Program-made: the position numbers and the translations under genes
Shown here: piece by piece, positions 16,933 to 26,196 of the stretch
Layout: each line of letters starts with the position of its first letter
How positions within the stretch are numbered: the first letter of the stretch is position 1
Assembly: GCF_042682745.1 (NCBI RefSeq)
Contig: NZ_JBHUIO010000011.1
Coordinates: forward strand, 372,001-436,000
DNA: 64,000 bases
Origin: Tumebacillus_A lipolyticus
Lineage (GTDB): Bacteria > Bacillota > Bacilli > Tumebacillales > Tumebacillaceae
Direction of reading: 5' to 3'
Notes under the pieces: generated by a model
What the model was told of the DNA's origin: nothing
Seen by the model: the letters and a program-made list of their open reading frames with translations, nothing else
The model's database searches: none

Positions 16933-17459
16933 AGCTTCAGCGCCCTTCCGGCGATGATCAGATAGACATCTTCCGCCCGCTTCGCCACGATCTGGTTCAC
17001 TTCGCCGAGCAGATCTTGGAAGGCGCGGCCGAGCGGCGAGAGGGCAACGCCACCGAGGCCCGTCTCGGTGGTGACGATCACCGCCGAGCGGTCGGGGTGA
17101 GCAAAATGATCGGCCAGCCGCTCCGCTTCTGCGTGCACGCTTCGCCTCGTGCTCTCCGCACGCCACTCCGGCTCCGGCAGTTCCAGCAGAATGCAGGACA
17201 GCCAGGTGGACAGGCAGTCGATCAGGATGCAGTCCCAACCGTCCTGATCGGCCAGCGTCTCGGTGAGCGGAGCGCCCGATTCCAGCACGCCCCACTCGGC
17301 AGGGCGACGCTCCTGATGGAGCTTGATGCGCTGCTCCATCTCCTCGTCCCACGCGCGGCCAGTCGCCACATAGAGCACGCGTCGATCATATCCGGCCCGC
17401 TGCTCCGCGAAGCCGCTTTTTCCAGAGCGAACTCCGCCCGTTATCAGCGCGTATGGCAT
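16929..17459 (-). CDS. cobU: Adenosylcobinamide kinase / adenosylcobinamide-phosphate guanylyltransferase (CobU)
   Basis: 176 residues from the ATG at 17459, with GGAGGAG upstream; the longer frame is not used. Motifs: P-loop TGGVRSGKSGFAE (residues 7-19), VLYVATGRAWDEEM, and RIKLHQERRPAEW where His48 aligns with the guanylylated His of the Salmonella enzyme, then LIDCLSTWLS and TTETGLGGV. It phosphorylates adenosylcobinamide and then attaches GMP. The start overlaps the cobD stop by 16 bases. Confidence 0.94.
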   Translation of the reverse strand: MPYALITGGVRSGKSGFAEQRAGYDRRVLYVATGRAWDEEMEQRIKLHQERRPAEWGVLESGAPLTETLADQDGWDCILIDCLSTWLSCILLELPEPEWRAESTRRSVHAEAERLADHFAHPDRSAVIVTTETGLGGVALSPLGRAFQDLLGEVNQIVAKRAEDVYLIIAGRALKL

Positions 17460-18484
17460 GCCCACTCCTCCTTCAAGCTCTTGATCAGCAATCGATTTTC
17501 CTCGCGCGTTCGCACAGCGACGCGGTAGTAGCCCGCACCGAGCCCCGGATAGTCGGCACAGCTGCGGATCAAGATCCCCCGCTTGCCGAGACGCTCGACC
17601 AGATCGAGGAGCGGGGCGCGAAAGAGGATGAAGTTGGCCTCCCCCCGATAGACGGTGGCGCCAAGCTCGCGCAGCTGCCGTTCCAGCTCGGGACGCTCTG
17701 CTGCCAGCCACGCCAGCGTGCGCTCAGCAAACCCCCGATCCTGCAGGCCGGCGATCCCCGCTCGCTGCGCCAACACGTTGACCGACCACGGCGGCATTTC
17801 GCTTTGAATGCGACCGAGCAGTTCGGGCGCGGCGATCAGATAGCCGAGGCGCAACCCCGGAATCGAATAAAATTTGGTCAGCGAGCGCAACAGGATCACA
17901 TTGGGGCTGCAAAAGCTGTTCTGCTCCGGCAGAAAATCGAGGAACGCTTCGTCGACCACCAAAAAAGCGCCCCGCTCTGCCAGTTTGTCGGCCATCCGCT
18001 CCAACCACGCCTGTGGCACCACTCGACCGTTCGGGTTGTTCGGCGAGGCGATCACGAAGAGATCCACCCGCCCGCACGCATCGAGCAGTTCGGAAAGCTC
18101 CGGTTGGAAATCATTTTCTTCGCGGGCGATGACCGTCACCAGCTCCGCCTTCGCCGCTTCCTCGTATTCGGAAAAGCAGGGTTGCAAGAGCCCGACTCGC
18201 TGCGGTTTGAGGGCGTGGAAGATGGCGAACAGCAGCTCGGCCGCTCCGTTCCCCGCCAACAGTTGTTCAACCGGATATCCGGTCGCCTCCGCCAGCGCGC
18301 GATGCAGCTCTTTCGCTTGCGGATCAGGATAGTGCACGATCGAGGAGACGCCCGCTGCGATCGCTTCCAAGATGGACGCAGGCGGCCCGAGCGGGTTGAT
18401 GTTGGCGCTAAAATCGAGCAGTTCCGCTTGCGGGAGACCATAGGTTGCGGCCGCCTCCCGCAGATTACCGCCGTGCTTCGCCAT
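17444..18484 (-). CDS. cobD: L-threonine-O-3-phosphate decarboxylase (CobD), PLP enzyme
   Basis: 346 residues from the ATG at 18484 inside the end of cbiA. It belongs to the aminotransferase fold I group. Signatures are HGGNLREAA at the N-terminus, DFSANINPLGPP near residue 25, SPNNPNGR near 150 and the PLP lysine in RSLTKFYSIPGLRLGY. The product, aminopropanol phosphate, is the linker used by CbiB. Histidinol-phosphate aminotransferase is the nearest paralogue, but the N-terminal HGGN motif and the operon favour CobD. An in-frame TTG 21 bases upstream is a less likely start. Confidence 0.9.
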   Translation of the reverse strand: MAKHGGNLREAAATYGLPQAELLDFSANINPLGPPASILEAIAAGVSSIVHYPDPQAKELHRALAEATGYPVEQLLAGNGAAELLFAIFHALKPQRVGLLQPCFSEYEEAAKAELVTVIAREENDFQPELSELLDACGRVDLFVIASPNNPNGRVVPQAWLERMADKLAERGAFLVVDEAFLDFLPEQNSFCSPNVILLRSLTKFYSIPGLRLGYLIAAPELLGRIQSEMPPWSVNVLAQRAGIAGLQDRGFAERTLAWLAAERPELERQLRELGATVYRGEANFILFRAPLLDLVERLGKRGILIRSCADYPGLGAGYYRVAVRTREENRLLIKSLKEEWACHTR

Positions 18485-19859
18485 ATCGTCTCGCTGCCTC
18501 GACAAACCGCTCCGCCAGCGTCGGATGAGAGGGGAAGTACAGGTGCGTATAGCCGGCGACCAGATGGCCTAGGCAGTATCCTTCCGCTTTTTCCCCGCGC
18601 AGCCCCTTGATGTGGTAGGCGGCGGGGAGTTCATCCGCTGCTTTCAGCACAGAATAGTGAAATTCATGCCCTCTCGCCTGTTCGCCCTCGGCAAAGAGGA
18701 AGTTGTCTTGCAGCGCCGTCACCTCGCGATAGCCGAGCGCCGCCAGCTTGTTCTGCATGCTCACCTCGCCGGGCACGAGGCCGACCATCTCGTGCGTCGC
18801 TCCTGCGCGGTCGGTGATCGTCTTGCACAGGTACATGTAGCCGCCACACTCGGCGAGCGTCGGCAGCCCCGCCTCGATGCGCGCCAGCAGATCGGTGCGA
18901 GCCGCTCGATGCGCCGAAAGCTCTGCTGCATACTCTTCTGGAAACCCGCCGCCGATGTAGAGGCCGCTCGCCTCAGCAGGGATCGACTCGCCTGCCAGCG
19001 GCGAGAAAAACAGCAGCTCCGCTCCCTGTTCCTCCAGCAGTTCCAGGTTCTCCTGATAGTAGAAGTTGAACGCCGCATCCCGCGCGACGGCGATCTTCGT
19101 CACCGCCGCTTTCGCTTGGCCGAAGAGAGTGGGTGGCACCGGTGGCAGATCGGAAGCGGAGCGCGCGATCTCAAGGATCGCATCTACATCGAGCGCCGCT
19201 TCGACCAGATCGGCCAGCTTGTCGAACAGCGGGCTCAACTCCCCCCGCTCGATCGCTGGAACCAGTCCGAGATGACGCTCGGGGATCTCAATGCCCTCTT
19301 GGCGCAAAAAGCCGCCGATCATCGGCAGCTCGCACTCTTGCTCGATCGCCGTCTGCACGAGCTTCAGATGTCCGACGCTCCCCGCCCGATTGGCGACGAT
19401 GCCGGCAATTTTTACTCCTTCTGTCAGCGTGGCAAACCCTTTGACGATCGCCGCCGCCGACCGCGCCATGCTGGCGATGTTGACCAGGAGCAGCGCCGGC
19501 GCTTCGAGCAGCATCGCGATCTCCGCCGTGCTGCCCTGGTTGGTCTTCGGGTCTTTGCCATCGTAAAACCCCATCACGCCCTCGATGATCGAGATGTCCG
19601 CACCTTCGCTGCCACGCCAGAACACTTCACGCATCACGTCGGGCGACACCATCCACGTATCGAGGTTGCGCGACGTCCGCCCGGTGACGGCGGTGTGGTA
19701 GGTCGGATCGATATAGTCTGGGCCCGCTTTGAAGCCCTGCACGTTCAGGCCGCGGCGCTTCAGCGCCGCCATCAGGCCGAGCGTCAGCGTCGTCTTGCCG
19801 ACGCCGCTGCCCGTGCCGCCAATGACGAGCCGCGGCCGGTTGCTGATCTTTTTACTCAT
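18465..19859 (-). CDS. cbiA: Cobyrinic acid a,c-diamide synthase (CbiA)
   Basis: 464 residues from the ATG at 19859, preceded by GGAGGTGG. It amidates the a and c carboxylates of cobyrinic acid. The N-terminal ATP domain has VIGGTGSGVGKTTLTLG, and the Cys of the C-terminal amidotransferase domain is in LAECGGYMYL. The conserved EGVMGFYDG loop is present near residue 90. Overlaps cbiG upstream and cobD downstream, so it is part of the coupled chain. Confidence 0.95.
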   Translation of the reverse strand: MSKKISNRPRLVIGGTGSGVGKTTLTLGLMAALKRRGLNVQGFKAGPDYIDPTYHTAVTGRTSRNLDTWMVSPDVMREVFWRGSEGADISIIEGVMGFYDGKDPKTNQGSTAEIAMLLEAPALLLVNIASMARSAAAIVKGFATLTEGVKIAGIVANRAGSVGHLKLVQTAIEQECELPMIGGFLRQEGIEIPERHLGLVPAIERGELSPLFDKLADLVEAALDVDAILEIARSASDLPPVPPTLFGQAKAAVTKIAVARDAAFNFYYQENLELLEEQGAELLFFSPLAGESIPAEASGLYIGGGFPEEYAAELSAHRAARTDLLARIEAGLPTLAECGGYMYLCKTITDRAGATHEMVGLVPGEVSMQNKLAALGYREVTALQDNFLFAEGEQARGHEFHYSVLKAADELPAAYHIKGLRGEKAEGYCLGHLVAGYTHLYFPSHPTLAERFVEAARRYGEARR

Positions 19860-20955
19860 CTGCTCCACCTCCCGGCACGAGCGCGATCGAGAGGGTGACA
19901 TTGCCCGACTTTTTCTTTTCCAGCAGCAGTTCGGACGCCCCCGCCGAGCGCATCGAAGCAGGTTCGCTCACCCCGTAGGCGCCCGTGTATTTGAACACCG
20001 TCTCCGAGGGGCTCGGAATCTCGATCTCGTTCAGTTCTGTTGGCGTGTAGGTCACCAGCTCCCACCCGTATTTGGCGCAGAGCGCGAGCAAACCTTGCTC
20101 ATCTTTCTTCAGGTCGATCGTCGCCACGTTGCGCACGCTCTTGATCGACAGGTTGAGCTCGGCGAGCGTCTGCACGACCACCGCTTCGATCTCCTCCTGC
20201 GGCGTCCCTCTGTTGCAGCCGATGCCGAGCACGATCGTCTGCGGGCGATAGAGCACCCCGTTCGCAAGCAGCGTCCGCTCCTCCTCCGCCGTCAACAGGC
20301 GATGGGTGATCACCAGCGCCGCATTCCACGAGCCTGCTGTCGCCATCGCTTCCTCCGTCGTGACGCGACGGATGTGATCGGGCAGCGGCTTGTCATACTG
20401 CCACCAGTTGCGCTCCCCAGACTCCTGCACGACGACGACCGGCTCTTCGTTGACCACCGCCGCGCTGACCGGAGTCGCGCGGTCGAAGCTTTCGATCTCC
20501 CAGCCGAACTGCCGTCCGAACAGGTCGACCGGAATCGTCTTCTGCACGTCGGAGGCGGTGGTGATGACCGGAGTCGCTCCGATCAGTTCGGCGATATGGC
20601 GGGTCAGCTCGTTCGCGCCGCCCAAGTGACCGGACAGGACGGAGATCGCATGCTGCCCTCTGTCGTCGATCACCACCACGCCCGGGTCTGTCTTTTTATC
20701 CTGCAGGATCGGGGCGATCATCCGAACGACCGCCCCGAGCGAGATGATCAAGATGATGCCGGTGTAGCGGGCGAACAGATCGGGCAGGATCAGCCGTACC
20801 GATCCTTCGAACAGCTCGATGCCCTTGTCTGCCTCGTCACCGCGAGCGAACTTGCTCATGTAGTACAGATCGGAGCCGTGCAGCTTGCCGTGCAGGTCGC
20901 GCGCCAGCTCCACCCCATGCTTGGTGATCGCGACGAGGGCATACGGGTTACTCAT
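19852..20955 (-). CDS. cbiG: Cobalt-precorrin-5A hydrolase (CbiG)
   Basis: 367 residues from the ATG at 20955; the sequence before it belongs to the end of cbiF. CbiG opens the delta-lactone of cobalt-precorrin-5A and releases acetaldehyde, a step found only in the anaerobic pathway. The central motif SVLSGHLGGANELTRHIA near residues 110-125 and the C-terminal GIGCNRGTPQEEI block with FKYTGAYGVSEPAS are family hallmarks. Not fused to another enzyme here. Confidence 0.92.
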   Translation of the reverse strand: MSNPYALVAITKHGVELARDLHGKLHGSDLYYMSKFARGDEADKGIELFEGSVRLILPDLFARYTGIILIISLGAVVRMIAPILQDKKTDPGVVVIDDRGQHAISVLSGHLGGANELTRHIAELIGATPVITTASDVQKTIPVDLFGRQFGWEIESFDRATPVSAAVVNEEPVVVVQESGERNWWQYDKPLPDHIRRVTTEEAMATAGSWNAALVITHRLLTAEEERTLLANGVLYRPQTIVLGIGCNRGTPQEEIEAVVVQTLAELNLSIKSVRNVATIDLKKDEQGLLALCAKYGWELVTYTPTELNEIEIPSPSETVFKYTGAYGVSEPASMRSAGASELLLEKKKSGNVTLSIALVPGGGADE

Positions 20956-21742
20956 GAGCGGGCACCCCTTTGCGGAAGCGGTGCGTGAACGATTTGTCAT
21001 ACAGCTTGGAGCGATGCTCATCCTTGTCGATCAAGGTCGGGTCGAGCGCCCATCCGGCGAGGATCATCGCATGGGAGCGGATGCCGTTTTCCTTCATCGC
21101 CTCATCGAGCTGTCCGACCGTCGTGCGGACGATCAGCTGGTCGGGCCACGAGGCGCGCTGCACCACCGCGACCGGAGTGTCTGGACTCCAGCCTGCGTCG
21201 ATCAGCTCGCGCATCACCTTTTTGGTCAAGGTCGCGCTCAGGTAGAGGGCGATCGTGCTGTGATGGGAGGCGAGGCTTTGCAGCTCTTCCCGCTCCGGAA
21301 CGGGCGTGCGGCCCGAGGCGCGGGTGAGGATCAGCGTCTGGGTGAGCTCCGGCACGGTCAGCTCCGCCTGCAGTGCGGCAGCCGCCGCGAAGACGGAGGA
21401 GACGCCGGGGATGATCTCAAAGGAGACGTTCGCCTTTTTCAGCAGGCTCATCTGCTCCAAGATCGCGCCGTAGACGGCAGGATCGCCCGTGTGCACGCGG
21501 GCGACGCTCTTGCCTTCCTGCGTGCGCTCAATCATCAGCTCGACCATCTGCTCCAAGTCCATGCCAGCGCTCTTGTGCACTTCGGCGGTCGGCTTGGCGC
21601 GGGCGATCAGCTCTTCGCTGACCAGCGAATCGGTATAGAGCACCACGTCTGCTTCCTGCAGGATGCGCAGGCCTTTGACGGTGATCAGATCGGGATCTCC
21701 AGGGCCTGCTCCGACGATGTATACTTTCGGTTCCACTTTCAT
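20948..21742 (-). CDS. cbiF: Cobalt-precorrin-4 C11-methyltransferase (CbiF/CobM)
   Basis: 264 residues of the tetrapyrrole methylase fold: VYIVGAGPGDPDLITVKG at the N-terminus, VVLYTDSLVSEE, RVHTGDPAVYGAI with the SAM site, and EIIPGVSSVFAAAAALQAELT. The Asp-Ser-Leu after VLYT is typical of CobM/CbiF. It methylates C11 using S-adenosylmethionine. Start overlaps the cbiL stop by ATGA. Confidence 0.93.
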   Translation of the reverse strand: MKVEPKVYIVGAGPGDPDLITVKGLRILQEADVVLYTDSLVSEELIARAKPTAEVHKSAGMDLEQMVELMIERTQEGKSVARVHTGDPAVYGAILEQMSLLKKANVSFEIIPGVSSVFAAAAALQAELTVPELTQTLILTRASGRTPVPEREELQSLASHHSTIALYLSATLTKKVMRELIDAGWSPDTPVAVVQRASWPDQLIVRTTVGQLDEAMKENGIRSHAMILAGWALDPTLIDKDEHRSKLYDKSFTHRFRKGVPAHE

Positions 21743-22464
21743 TTGCGCACCACCATCAGCGTGAGATAGTTCAGTTCAATTCCTTTTAGCTCTTTCACGT
21801 TTTGCCAAACCTGCTCGTCGCCCGACGTGACTTTGGTGACCACCGACGCGTTTTCGATCAGGCCGAGCTCTTGCAAGAGGTCGATCATCATGTCGATCAC
21901 TTTTGCCACCTTGAGGAAGACGAGGCAGTCGTGCGTCTCGATCACCCGCTTCATCTCTTCGCGATCCTCTGTCGCCGGAATGATCGCAAACTGATCATCT
22001 CCGTCAGCGAGGAAGATGCCCAGCCGCGCTGCTGCGCCGAGTGCGGAGGAGATGCCGGGCACCGAGTGGATCTCCACCTCCGGATGGGCAGCCTGCATCG
22101 TGCGCGCCATGTGAATCCATGTCGAGTAGAGGTTCGGATCGCCTTCGGTGACGAACGCGACATCCTTGCCCTGTGCCAGCAACTCCCACAGCTGTTCTGT
22201 CGTCTGTGCCCAGTGCGAGCGGAGCGTCTCCTGATCTTTGGTCATCGGGAAGACGAGCCCGAGCATCTCTTTCTCTCCTGGGTTCAGATAAGTATCGGCG
22301 ATCGCGTGCGCATAGCTTTTGCTGCCTTTGCGCTTTTTCGGATAGGCGATGACGTCTGCTTCTTTGAGCAGGCGAAACGCTTTGACGGTGATCAGCTCCG
22401 GGTCGCCGGGGCCGACGCCCAGCCCGTACAGCCGGCCGAGTTTGGTCGTGATTTCTGTCGTCAT
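21739..22464 (-). CDS. cbiL: Cobalt-factor-II / precorrin-2 C20-methyltransferase (CbiL)
   Basis: 241 residues. Signatures: GRLYGLGVGPGDPELITVKA, VIAYPKKRKGSKSYA, the EGDPNLYSTWIHM SAM loop and VHSVPGISS-type turn. These separate CbiL/CobI from other methylases of the operon. It adds the C20 methyl that is later lost at ring contraction. Start overlaps the cbiET stop by ATGA. Confidence 0.93.
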   Translation of the reverse strand: MTTEITTKLGRLYGLGVGPGDPELITVKAFRLLKEADVIAYPKKRKGSKSYAHAIADTYLNPGEKEMLGLVFPMTKDQETLRSHWAQTTEQLWELLAQGKDVAFVTEGDPNLYSTWIHMARTMQAAHPEVEIHSVPGISSALGAAARLGIFLADGDDQFAIIPATEDREEMKRVIETHDCLVFLKVAKVIDMMIDLLQELGLIENASVVTKVTSGDEQVWQNVKELKGIELNYLTLMVVRK

Positions 22465-23675
22465 GTTGCGCTCTCCTCCTTGTAGGCGGTGATGATGTAG
22501 ATCGGGTTGAGCCCTTCGAAGCGGGTCATGTGCAGGATCGGTTTGCTGCGCGATGTTTGCAGCAGGGTGACGCGAGTGGTCAGGCCGACTTTGGCAAACG
22601 TCTGGGTCGCTTCATACAGCGTTTCGATCGTCGCCGCGTTGAGCACGATCCGCCCGTGCGGACGCAGGCGCTCGGCGCAGAGCTTCAGCAGTTCGGCCAT
22701 CTCCCCGCCGCTGCCGCCGATAAACACCGCATCCGGATCGGGCCATGCGTCCAGCCCGGTCGGCGCTTTGCCGTGCACGAACGCGATGTCGGTGCGAAAC
22801 TTGCGCGCGTTCTCCACCGCGTTTTCCAGATCGGGCTCGTTCTTTTCGATCGCATAGACCGCTCCCTCGCGTGCGATGCGCGCCGCTTCGATCGCCAGCG
22901 ACGCGGTGCAGGTGCCGATGTCCCAGACGATGCTGTCGCGGCGCAGGTTGAGCTCCGACAGGCTGAGGACGCGAACTTCCTTTTTGGTGATCAGCCCTTT
23001 GTCCGGCTTGCGCTGGGCGAACTGGTCATCGTCGATGCCAAGCCCGTAGTGCGGTGCGGTATGGCCTTGCTTTTTCAGCAGGATCACCACGTTGAGCGGC
23101 GAAAACGTCCGCCCGGCAAGCTCTTCGAGCTGATACGAACCGCAGCGCTCCGTCTCGCCGCCCAAGTTTTCGGCGACGAACATCGTGTATTCGGTCATGC
23201 CAAAGGACAGCAGATAGTCGGCGATCGCAGACGGCGTGTTGCGCTCATCGGTCAGCAGCGCCACCTTGTCCAGCCCGTCGATCTTCTGAGCGAGACCTGA
23301 GATCGGCTTGCCGTGCAACGAGGTGATCAGCGCGTCCTGCCAGGCGACGCCGAGCCGGGCGAACGCCAGCTGAATCGAGGACAGGTGCGGGTGGATGATC
23401 ACGCCGGGCAGTTTTTTCGCTAAAAAGCTGCCGATGCCGTAAAAGAGCGGGTCGCCGGAGGCGAGCACCGTGACGGTGCCCTCCGCCGCCTTCATCGTCG
23501 CGACCAGGTCGCTGAGCCCGCCTTTGATCACCTCGCGCCGCCCTTGAAAATCGGGGAAAAAGTTGAGATGGCGCTCACCGCCAAACAGGATGTCGGAGCG
23601 ATCGATCAGCTTCCGTTGCTCCGGCGAGACCGCTCCGTCATCGCCGATGCCGATCACATGAATGTTACCGTTCAT
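22461..23675 (-). CDS. cbiET: Fused cobalt-precorrin-7 C5- and precorrin-6B C15-methyltransferase/decarboxylase (CbiET)
   Basis: 404 residues, equal to CbiE (about residues 1-200) joined to CbiT (about 205-404), as in CobL. The CbiE half begins IHVIGIGDDGAVSPEQ and has VLASGDPLFYGIGS; the CbiT half has the Rossmann SAM motif VWDIGTCTASLAIEAARI and later DAVFIGGSGGEM. The fused enzyme methylates C5 and C15 and decarboxylates the acetate on C12. Both halves look intact. Start overlaps the cbiD stop by 11 bases. Confidence 0.94.
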   Translation of the reverse strand: MNGNIHVIGIGDDGAVSPEQRKLIDRSDILFGGERHLNFFPDFQGRREVIKGGLSDLVATMKAAEGTVTVLASGDPLFYGIGSFLAKKLPGVIIHPHLSSIQLAFARLGVAWQDALITSLHGKPISGLAQKIDGLDKVALLTDERNTPSAIADYLLSFGMTEYTMFVAENLGGETERCGSYQLEELAGRTFSPLNVVILLKKQGHTAPHYGLGIDDDQFAQRKPDKGLITKKEVRVLSLSELNLRRDSIVWDIGTCTASLAIEAARIAREGAVYAIEKNEPDLENAVENARKFRTDIAFVHGKAPTGLDAWPDPDAVFIGGSGGEMAELLKLCAERLRPHGRIVLNAATIETLYEATQTFAKVGLTTRVTLLQTSRSKPILHMTRFEGLNPIYIITAYKEESAT

Positions 23676-24771
23676 CGATGTGTGCCCTCCCTAACAGTTC
23701 GCCTTTCATCGTCGTAAGCACCGTCTCCACCCACAGCCCGCCGCCCATCTCATCGAGCGAATGGCGGCTGGCGTGGTGGCCCAGCTTTTCAAAAAAAGTG
23801 TCGAGGCCCGCCTGGTGCATGATGTCTCCGACCTGAGCGGCCGTGTTGGCGCCGCGAATCTCCTCCAGCATCTCCGGCGTAGCGCCGCACTCTTCCGCGA
23901 TGTCGGCAAGAAAATGAAAATCGACCGGGGCCGATTTGGAATGAACCATCATCACGCCCTGGGCGACTTTGGAAAATTTACCCATCATGCCGACCAACGA
24001 AACCTGCCGAGCTCCCTGCCGCTTGCAGTGGCGCAGCGAGAACCCGACAAAATCGCCCATCTGGATAAACGCTTCCTCGGGCAGCTCCGAATAGATCTTC
24101 ATCGCATATTTTTCGCTGGAGCCGCCTGTGGTCAACACCAGATGCTCACAGCCGTTCGCCCGGGCGACCTTGATCGCCTGCACCACCGACGCTTGGTAGG
24201 CGGCGGTGGAGAAGGGAACGACGATGCCCTTCGTTCCGAGGATCGAGATGCCGCCGACGATGCCGAGCCTGCCGTTCAGCGTCTTCTTGGCGATCTCTTC
24301 TCCATCGGGGACGGAGATGACGACGCGCACGCCGCGGTTGACACCGTACTCGGTCTGCAAGGCACTGACCACCTGGCGGATCATCCGGCGCGGCACCGGG
24401 TTGATCGCCGCTTGTCCGACTTCGACCGGAAGGCCGGGCTTGGTCACGCGGCCGACGCCGACGCCGCCATCGATCTCGACGCTCACTTCGCTGTCCGGCT
24501 CAAGCCAGCAGACTGCGGCGCAGATCAGCGCTTGGTGCGTGGCATCAGGGTCATCGCCCGCATCTTTGATCACGCCGCAGCTGGCGCGCTCCCCGACCAC
24601 TTTCAGATCTTCAATCTTGAAGCTCGCCGTCTCGCCGATCGGAAGGAGCAGTTCGACCTGCTCCACCTCCTGTCCGGTGATCAGGGCGATCAGCGCCGCT
24701 TTGGTGGCTGCGGTCGCACACGCCCCGGTGGTGTACCCGTGGCGCATCGGCTTCGCTTCCGCCTCGCTCAT
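23665..24771 (-). CDS. cbiD: Cobalt-precorrin-5B C1-methyltransferase (CbiD)
   Basis: 368 residues, the expected length. The family N-terminus MRHGYTTGACATAATKAAL, then GVGVGRVTKPGLPVEVGQAAINPVPR and LTTGGSSEKYAM are clear. CbiD methylates C1 and is specific for the anaerobic branch. Start overlaps the cbiC stop by ATGA. Confidence 0.95.
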   Translation of the reverse strand: MSEAEAKPMRHGYTTGACATAATKAALIALITGQEVEQVELLLPIGETASFKIEDLKVVGERASCGVIKDAGDDPDATHQALICAAVCWLEPDSEVSVEIDGGVGVGRVTKPGLPVEVGQAAINPVPRRMIRQVVSALQTEYGVNRGVRVVISVPDGEEIAKKTLNGRLGIVGGISILGTKGIVVPFSTAAYQASVVQAIKVARANGCEHLVLTTGGSSEKYAMKIYSELPEEAFIQMGDFVGFSLRHCKRQGARQVSLVGMMGKFSKVAQGVMMVHSKSAPVDFHFLADIAEECGATPEMLEEIRGANTAAQVGDIMHQAGLDTFFEKLGHHASRHSLDEMGGGLWVETVLTTMKGELLGRAHIDER

Positions 24772-25421
24772 CGCTCCGCCATCAGCGACAGCGCGTTCAC
24801 CGCAGCGACCGAGACGGGACTGCCGCCTTTGCGACCGATGTTGGTGATGAACGGCACGTCGCCGTCGATCAGTTTGGCCAGCTCTTCTTTCGACTCGGCG
24901 GCCGAGACGAAGCCGACCGGCATGCCGATGATCAGCGAGGGCTTCGCTTCTCCCGTCTTGATCAGTCGGATCAGCTCAAGCAGCGCGGTCGGCGCGTTGC
25001 CGATGACGAAGATGCCGTCCGGCTGTTCGCGAACCGCTTTGCGGGTGGCCATGATCGCGCGGGTGAGGTTGGCCGCCTTCGCCTCGGCCGCCACATCAGG
25101 ATCGGAGATGTACACTTTGACGTCGCCGCCATACTTGGCGAGGCGCGGTTTGGAGATGCCGACCTGCACCATCTGCACATCGGCGTAGATCGTCTTGCCG
25201 GCGCGGATCGCTTCGATTCCGGCGCGAACGGCATCGCGGTGGAAGACGAGGCTTCTGCCGAGATCAAAGTCGGCCGACGCGTGGATCACGCGCTGCACGA
25301 CCGGGTACTGCTCCTCCGCAAAATTGTGCTCGCCAAGCTCCTCCGTGATGATGTCAAAGCTCATGCTTTCGATCTCTTGCGGTTGAACGGTCATCGGAAC
25401 AAATTCGGTCTTAAAGTCCAT
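24768..25421 (-). CDS. cbiC: Cobalt-precorrin-8X methylmutase (CbiC)
   Basis: 217 residues from the ATG at 25421, which has AAGGAGGAG upstream; the longer frame is within cbiJ. CbiC moves the methyl group from C11 to C12 to give cobyrinic acid. The catalytic His is in QRVIHASADFD at residue 47, and the pattern continues with DVQMVQVGISK and the IIGMPVGFVSAAESKE segment near residue 155. Overlaps cbiJ by 11 bases. Confidence 0.94.
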   Translation of the reverse strand: MDFKTEFVPMTVQPQEIESMSFDIITEELGEHNFAEEQYPVVQRVIHASADFDLGRSLVFHRDAVRAGIEAIRAGKTIYADVQMVQVGISKPRLAKYGGDVKVYISDPDVAAEAKAANLTRAIMATRKAVREQPDGIFVIGNAPTALLELIRLIKTGEAKPSLIIGMPVGFVSAAESKEELAKLIDGDVPFITNIGRKGGSPVSVAAVNALSLMAER

Positions 25422-26196
25422 CTGTCTTCTCCTCCTTGAGTGCATCCACATGTGCGATGATCTGGTCAAAATCGCGGAACATCATGCCGTATTCGAGCTT
25501 CGGACGGCCGATCAGGATCACCTGCAAGCCCAGTTCGAGCGCAGCCTCCACCTTCTCATCGACCGAACCCTGCTGTCCGCTCTCCTTGGTGATCACCACA
25601 TCCGTTTTATATTGACGATAGAGCGCAACGTTGAGCTCCTTGGAAAAAGGGCCTTGCATCGCGATGATCTGCTTTTGCTCGACGCCGAGCTCCGCGCATT
25701 TCTCCATGTTGTCAAGGCGCGGGAGCATCCGTGCGGTCAAGGTGACGCCTTCCTCCCCGAGCAGCCTTTTGGTGAAGATCTGCAGCGTTTTGCTGCCGGT
25801 GGTCAGCATGACATTGCCTTTCAGCTCGGCCGCCTTCTCTGCTGCCGCCGCATAGTCGTCGACCAGATGCAGGCGCGGGTTCTGTTCGAAGGCGAGCGAT
25901 TCGCGCTCGAAGCGGACGTAGGGAACGCCGCATTCTCGGCTCGCGGCGATCGCGTTTTTATGCGCTTCCTCCGCGAAAGGGTGCGCCGCATCGACGACCA
26001 GCGAGATGCTGTTTTCCCGAATGTAGGCGACCATCTCGTCCGCTGTCATCCGCCCGATGCGAACGGGGACGCCCGCCTCGCGCAGCGAGTTGGCAGCCGA
26101 GTCGGTGACGACCGATGCGGTCAGCGAGTGGCCCGCCGCCACCAGTTGCACGGCGAGCGCCCGCGCATCGCCGGTGCCTGCGAGGTGAAGGATCAT
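25411..26196 (-). CDS. cbiJ: Cobalt-precorrin-6A reductase (CbiJ)
   Basis: 261 residues. It reduces cobalt-precorrin-6A with NADH. The N-terminal MILHLAGTGDARALAVQL matches the CobK/CbiJ family, followed by VDAAHPFAEEAHKNAI near residue 75, VMLTTGSKTLQIF and a final segment ILIGRPKLEYG. Start overlaps the cbiX stop by ATGA. Confidence 0.92.
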   Translation of the reverse strand: MILHLAGTGDARALAVQLVAAGHSLTASVVTDSAANSLREAGVPVRIGRMTADEMVAYIRENSISLVVDAAHPFAEEAHKNAIAASRECGVPYVRFERESLAFEQNPRLHLVDDYAAAAEKAAELKGNVMLTTGSKTLQIFTKRLLGEEGVTLTARMLPRLDNMEKCAELGVEQKQIIAMQGPFSKELNVALYRQYKTDVVITKESGQQGSVDEKVEAALELGLQVILIGRPKLEYGMMFRDFDQIIAHVDALKEEKTDGL